Of a stretch of 64,000 nt of DNA, positions 60,752 to 64,000 are shown in pieces. The notes under the pieces are model-generated. The model ran no database searches and was not told the origin of the DNA. It saw only the letters and a list, made by a program, of their open reading frames with translations. The position numbers and the translations under genes are program-made. This DNA comes from Chitinophagaceae bacterium. GTDB taxonomy: Bacteria; Bacteroidota; Bacteroidia; Chitinophagales; UBA10324. Where the stretch lies: the NCBI GenBank assembly GCA_947469485.1, contig CANIPU010000006.1, positions 1 to 64,000 of the forward strand. Direction: 5' to 3'. Within the stretch, counting starts at the first letter, position 1. Each line of letters begins with the position of its first letter.

Positions 60752-61747
60752 ATGAGCAAAAAATCATCTACTCAAAATCAAAAAGAAATTACCGACAGCG
60801 GGTTTAGCAACAATGCACAACGCAATCGTGCTATTAATGATAATGGAGAATTCAATGTAAAAAATTTCGGACTTCCGTTTTTCAGGTCTTATGATATTTA
60901 TAATGTGCTTATAACCATGCCATGGCTTAAGTTCAGCATAATGGTATTCATCGGTTTTTTAATTATCAATTCATTATTCGCCACCATTTATTTTTTCATT
61001 GGCGCCAATTATTTTCCGGGTATGGATACAACATCACAGGCAACAAAATGTCTCGATGCATTTTTCTTCAGCGCACAAACACTCACAACAGTTGGTTACG
61101 GAAGAATAAGTCCCATGGGTTTTTGGGCTAGCTCAGTTGCAGCAATTGAATCATTGGTTGGGCTATTATCGTTTGCGCTTGCAACGGGTTTGTTATATGG
61201 GCGCTTTAGCCGGCCACAAGCAAAAATTATTAATAGTGCCATAGCGCTTATGGCACCTTATAAAATAACCCAGCGGGGATTAATGTTTCGGATTGCAAAT
61301 ATTCGACGCAATATTCTGAATGAAGTAGAGGTATCAGTTACTATATCGTTAATGAATGATGAACCTGCAGGCCTTATCAGAAGATTTTATCCGATGGAAC
61401 TGGAAACAAAAATGATTCGCTTCTTTCCATTATCATGGACCATCGTACACCCGATAAATGAAAAAAGTCCGATTTACGGATGGGCATAAGAAGATTTAGA
61501 AAAGGCAGATGTTGAAATTTTAGTTTTTATTAAGGCTTATGACGAAACTTTTTCGCAGCATGTTCATACTCGTTTCTCTTATCGACATGATGAAATAATA
61601 TGGGGGGCAAAATTTATCCGCAACTTCGAAATCAATCAATCAGTGGGATACACTCATCACTATCTTGATCGAATTTCTGATTTTGAACATGCGGAGTTGC
61701 CGGAATTAGTTACAACCGCTGATACTCAAATTGCGGATATCCTTTAA
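60752..61747 (+). pseudogene. Kir-type potassium channel interrupted by an in-frame stop
   Basis: The first frame (60752-61489, 245 codons) encodes an inward-rectifier K channel: two membrane helices, the selectivity filter TTVGYGR, and the start of the cytoplasmic IRK domain, ending SPIYGWA then TAA. The same frame is open again right after the stop for 85 codons (EDLEKADVEILVFIKAYDET, FSYRHDEIIWGAKFIRNFEI) and matches the missing rest of the IRK domain, up to the TAA at 61745. So only one codon separates this from an intact channel. It is a nonsense mutation, a sequencing error, or read-through. The 3' end overlaps the convergent HmuY-like gene by 38 bases. Confidence 0.85.
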
Positions 61748-62765
61748 TACCCTGGTCGTTATAAAAACCAATGAAGTGCAGTTTCCAGTAATAGCCTGAA
61801 TTATCTTTTATAATGTAATTTTTTGAAGGATCAACAACATACAATGATGAAGATTGATAATCGATATGCTTCCAATCATATCCAATCGCATCTCTGTTAG
61901 ATCTGTAAGTTAAATTTTTTGCAAAGTTGTAATCAATATCCGCGAAGTCTGAAGTTGAATCACTCGCTACACTATAACCATTTGGATTTAATAAAACACC
62001 TGTAACAATGTATGGAACCAGATTTCCGTTCTGATAAAAATCGTAATGATAACGCGTAAACAGCAAATCCCATTTTGGTTTTATTGGTTCAGGATAAACT
62101 ACTTTATTTCCATGTTGAATACTAAAGTAGGTATAAGCATAAGCAGGTTCCTTCGACATAACAATTTCATGTAAATCACTATTGTCGAGATTGGCATATT
62201 TAAATTTGTACTCGTATTGATTTACAGTTTGGAAAACAATTTTTTTAAATCTTTCAGCCGAATTTAAACTGGGGCCAAGGTCAACCAGAAAAACACCAAT
62301 AGCCTCTTCAGTTTGTTCAATTTTTCCTGAAGCAGAATTATAAGCAACACCTTTTACTTCAGATGGATCGGCGGGATTAGTATTTACCCAATCACCAATT
62401 GCCGTTGAATCTTTATTCCAACTGCTTGCATCCCATCTCCATTTTGATCCGATGGTATCAGTTATAAAATTGAAATTGGAACTATTGGTTCTGGAAACTA
62501 AAACCTGATTTCCACTATTAATCCAAATATGGAAACCGTTAAATGAAGTTTCGAATGCAAGATCCCAGCTACCATGTTCGCTTATAAAAGTGTCTTTTGT
62601 TGCAAGTTTAAAATATACTTGATTTATATAGTCGGGCCCCATTCCAACTTGAGACACCTGAACTTCACCTGGCGGAGGTAATACGACTGCATCATCTTTT
62701 TTAAAGCAAGATGACAATAGAACTGAAACAGATAAAAAAACAATTAATCGAACACGCAAAATCAT
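61710..62765 (-). CDS. HmuY-like lipoprotein, 351 aa
   Basis: Lipobox (VSVLLSSCFKKDD) and a body matching the HmuY family of haem-binding outer-membrane lipoproteins: IHGSWDLAFETSFNGFHIW, repeated WD-type ends such as KPKWDLLFTRYHYDF, and NPNGYSVASDST. HmuY proteins pass haem to a TonB receptor; here the receptor gene lies just upstream. ATG 62765 (MILRVRL) is preferred over the TTG three codons upstream. It is probably translated in one unit with the receptor, whose stop is 18 bases ahead. Confidence 0.82.
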   Translation of the reverse strand: MILRVRLIVFLSVSVLLSSCFKKDDAVVLPPPGEVQVSQVGMGPDYINQVYFKLATKDTFISEHGSWDLAFETSFNGFHIWINSGNQVLVSRTNSSNFNFITDTIGSKWRWDASSWNKDSTAIGDWVNTNPADPSEVKGVAYNSASGKIEQTEEAIGVFLVDLGPSLNSAERFKKIVFQTVNQYEYKFKYANLDNSDLHEIVMSKEPAYAYTYFSIQHGNKVVYPEPIKPKWDLLFTRYHYDFYQNGNLVPYIVTGVLLNPNGYSVASDSTSDFADIDYNFAKNLTYRSNRDAIGYDWKHIDYQSSSLYVVDPSKNYIIKDNSGYYWKLHFIGFYNDQGIKGYPQFEYQRL

Positions 62766-62783
62766 TGAAAGCAAAATTAAGGT

Positions 62784-64000
62784 CTATTGTTTAAAAAATT
62801 TTAGTACAAGTTTTAATGAAGCAAATCTTCCTGTACCGGTAGGTACTAATCCACTATTATCTGAATGCACACCTCCAATAACATTGCTGTTTATGTTTAT
62901 GACATTTAATAAATTTTTTCCGGCCACAGAAATTGAAAGTCGTTTCTTCCAGAAAGTTTTTGATATTCCGGCTTCAAGCATTGTATAAGAATCAATCTGG
63001 GTTTGATAAATATTGGAACTGTCGTCAATTGCATAACCAAGTGTTGTGCCTGTTACTTTCAATTGCATAGTTGTTTTCAAATTCAGTTTTTTCCATTCAT
63101 AACCAATCTGCCCGTTCCATTCAGGTGAATATGAAAACTGAGGAATGCTCTTGTCTGTAATTGAAAGAGAATTAAATAAACCGGTTAGTGAAAATCCACT
63201 TGCAAAATCAAATGACTGGAATTGATAGTCAGCTTCAATTGATCCAACTGCAGTCTTATAATTTTCAATATTTATGTATGAATAAAGAAGTTGAGAAGAA
63301 TTAGTTAAAGCGAGAGTGATAATATTATGAATATCGTTATAGGAAAATGCACCTTTTAATTTAACAGTTGACTGGTCAATTTTTTTTGAATATGTACCTG
63401 AAAATAAAATATGATGCGAGTCTTCTGTCTTCAAATCAGGGTTACCCTGAATGTTATGATTGACATCAACAAAATATAAATCCATTTCTTTTAATGATGG
63501 TGCTCTGAATCCACGCGAATAACTTAAACGAATTGCCCATTTATTATCAGGATTGTAAACAAAGTTTAAGGAAGGAATAATTGGTTCTGCATAGCGAGTA
63601 TTATAACCATATCGAATAGCTGGCCTTAAAATGAGTTTATTAAATTTCCATTGCAGACTACCAAAAACAGCATAATCTTCAATTGATTGATTATGATCAA
63701 CTAATTTTTGTCCATGTGCATTTTCGAAATTGATATCATAACCGGCTATGTAACTGAAGTTATTTGTTGAAAGCACTTTACTTATACTTCCACGAAAAGC
63801 ATAAGCAGTAAACAAACTAGTATCCTGCATACTTGAAACCGGAATTAATTCCTGCGTTAGCAAAACCAGATCTTTACGATATGTATTTCTGATTCGGCTG
63901 TAATTTGAATACGCATTTGTAAAATCAAGTTTAAGGTTATGTGTAAGGCGAACAGATTGAAGCAAGGTTACATTCCATCGGTCAGTTAAATAATATTCGT
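62784..64000 (-). CDS. TonB-dependent receptor, C-terminal part (cut by right edge)
   Basis: The frame is open to the right edge, so the N-terminal plug, signal and start are not in the window; about 405 residues of barrel are seen. Features: alternating amphipathic strands with LRPAIRYGYNTRYAEPI, NKWAIRLSYSRGFRAPSLKEM (a typical TonB receptor motif), DLYFVDVNHNIQGNPDLKTED, and a final strand ending in FASLKLVLKFF. It carries a substrate across the outer membrane; the HmuY-like partner downstream suggests haem or another iron compound. Confidence 0.92.
   Translation of the reverse strand, partial: EYYLTDRWNVTLLQSVRLTHNLKLDFTNAYSNYSRIRNTYRKDLVLLTQELIPVSSMQDTSLFTAYAFRGSISKVLSTNNFSYIAGYDINFENAHGQKLVDHNQSIEDYAVFGSLQWKFNKLILRPAIRYGYNTRYAEPIIPSLNFVYNPDNKWAIRLSYSRGFRAPSLKEMDLYFVDVNHNIQGNPDLKTEDSHHILFSGTYSKKIDQSTVKLKGAFSYNDIHNIITLALTNSSQLLYSYINIENYKTAVGSIEADYQFQSFDFASGFSLTGLFNSLSITDKSIPQFSYSPEWNGQIGYEWKKLNLKTTMQLKVTGTTLGYAIDDSSNIYQTQIDSYTMLEAGISKTFWKKRLSISVAGKNLLNVININSNVIGGVHSDNSGLVPTGTGRFASLKLVLKFFKQ

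Noticed and set aside
1-64000. CRISPR array
   Set aside because: No set of regularly spaced direct repeats of 25-40 bases was seen; the only regular array is the 10-bp repeat at 5421.

Overview
The window looks like a chromosome segment of a low-GC member of the Bacteroidota. The signs are several secreted proteins with C-terminal type IX secretion (T9SS) sorting domains, many lipoproteins with an SCKK-type lipobox, weak or absent Shine-Dalgarno sequences, TAnnTTTG-type promoter elements and a typical gyrB. I cannot place it below phylum with confidence.

Region 1 (1-4407) is the most unusual part. A XerC/D-like tyrosine recombinase, with its own terminator, is followed in the same direction by gene cassettes. 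The cassettes are separated by two imperfect-palindrome sites that share the ends TAACGTTTTGC and GCTGTTAT. Each complete cassette has ends complementary to each other (8 of 8 core bases). This is the hallmark of an excisable integron cassette, yet the recombinase lacks the insertion typical of IntI. Cassette A carries a 1.8-kb delta-60-repeat T9SS protein, cassette B two small unknown genes, and cassette C (cut by the window edge) a Rossmann-fold protein.

Region 2 (about 4.7-10.2 kb) is mobile or accessory DNA. It holds a phage-type integrase, an RteC-like accessory protein, an excisionase-like HTH protein, and three small unknown proteins (two single-TM, one zinc-ribbon). A long gene-poor stretch contains a 10-bp-periodic repeat.

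Region 3 (10.3-19.6 kb) is a complete clade II nitrous oxide reductase locus. It has an FNR-type regulator, a fasciclin lipoprotein, a monohaem cytochrome c, a Sec-exported lipoprotein NosZ, a NosL fused to a membrane domain, NosD, NosF, NosY, and a polytopic membrane protein with paired histidine motifs. An FNR-type box sits between the divergent transcripts. The cluster lies between two copies of a 13-bp repeat (10200 and 19733), each just ahead of a terminator.

Region 4 (19.7-64.0 kb) is mostly core or ordinary genome. It contains a response regulator-PP2C phosphatase, an aldo/keto reductase, a lipid kinase, a ComEA-like HhH protein, a 1729-residue T9SS adhesin-like protein, a 2-oxoacid dehydrogenase E2, CinA, and fatty-acid oxidation genes in two places (thiolase and acyl-CoA dehydrogenase; later acyl-CoA ligase and the fused hydroxyacyl-CoA dehydrogenase/enoyl-CoA hydratase). 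It also holds a POT peptide transporter with DPP IV, PurC, a five-gene DUF1549/DUF1501-like operon with an unusual CX4CH cytochrome motif, a MerR regulator, a GlcD-like oxidase, a Cys-ladder LRR protein, cyanophycinase-like peptidase S51 and GyrB. At the right end are a Kir-type potassium channel interrupted by an in-frame stop and a HmuY-like lipoprotein with a TonB-dependent receptor.

The peptide transporter and DPP IV fit growth on peptides, the two fatty-acid loci fit beta-oxidation, and the nos locus indicates N2O respiration under low oxygen. These links are inferences from gene content only.
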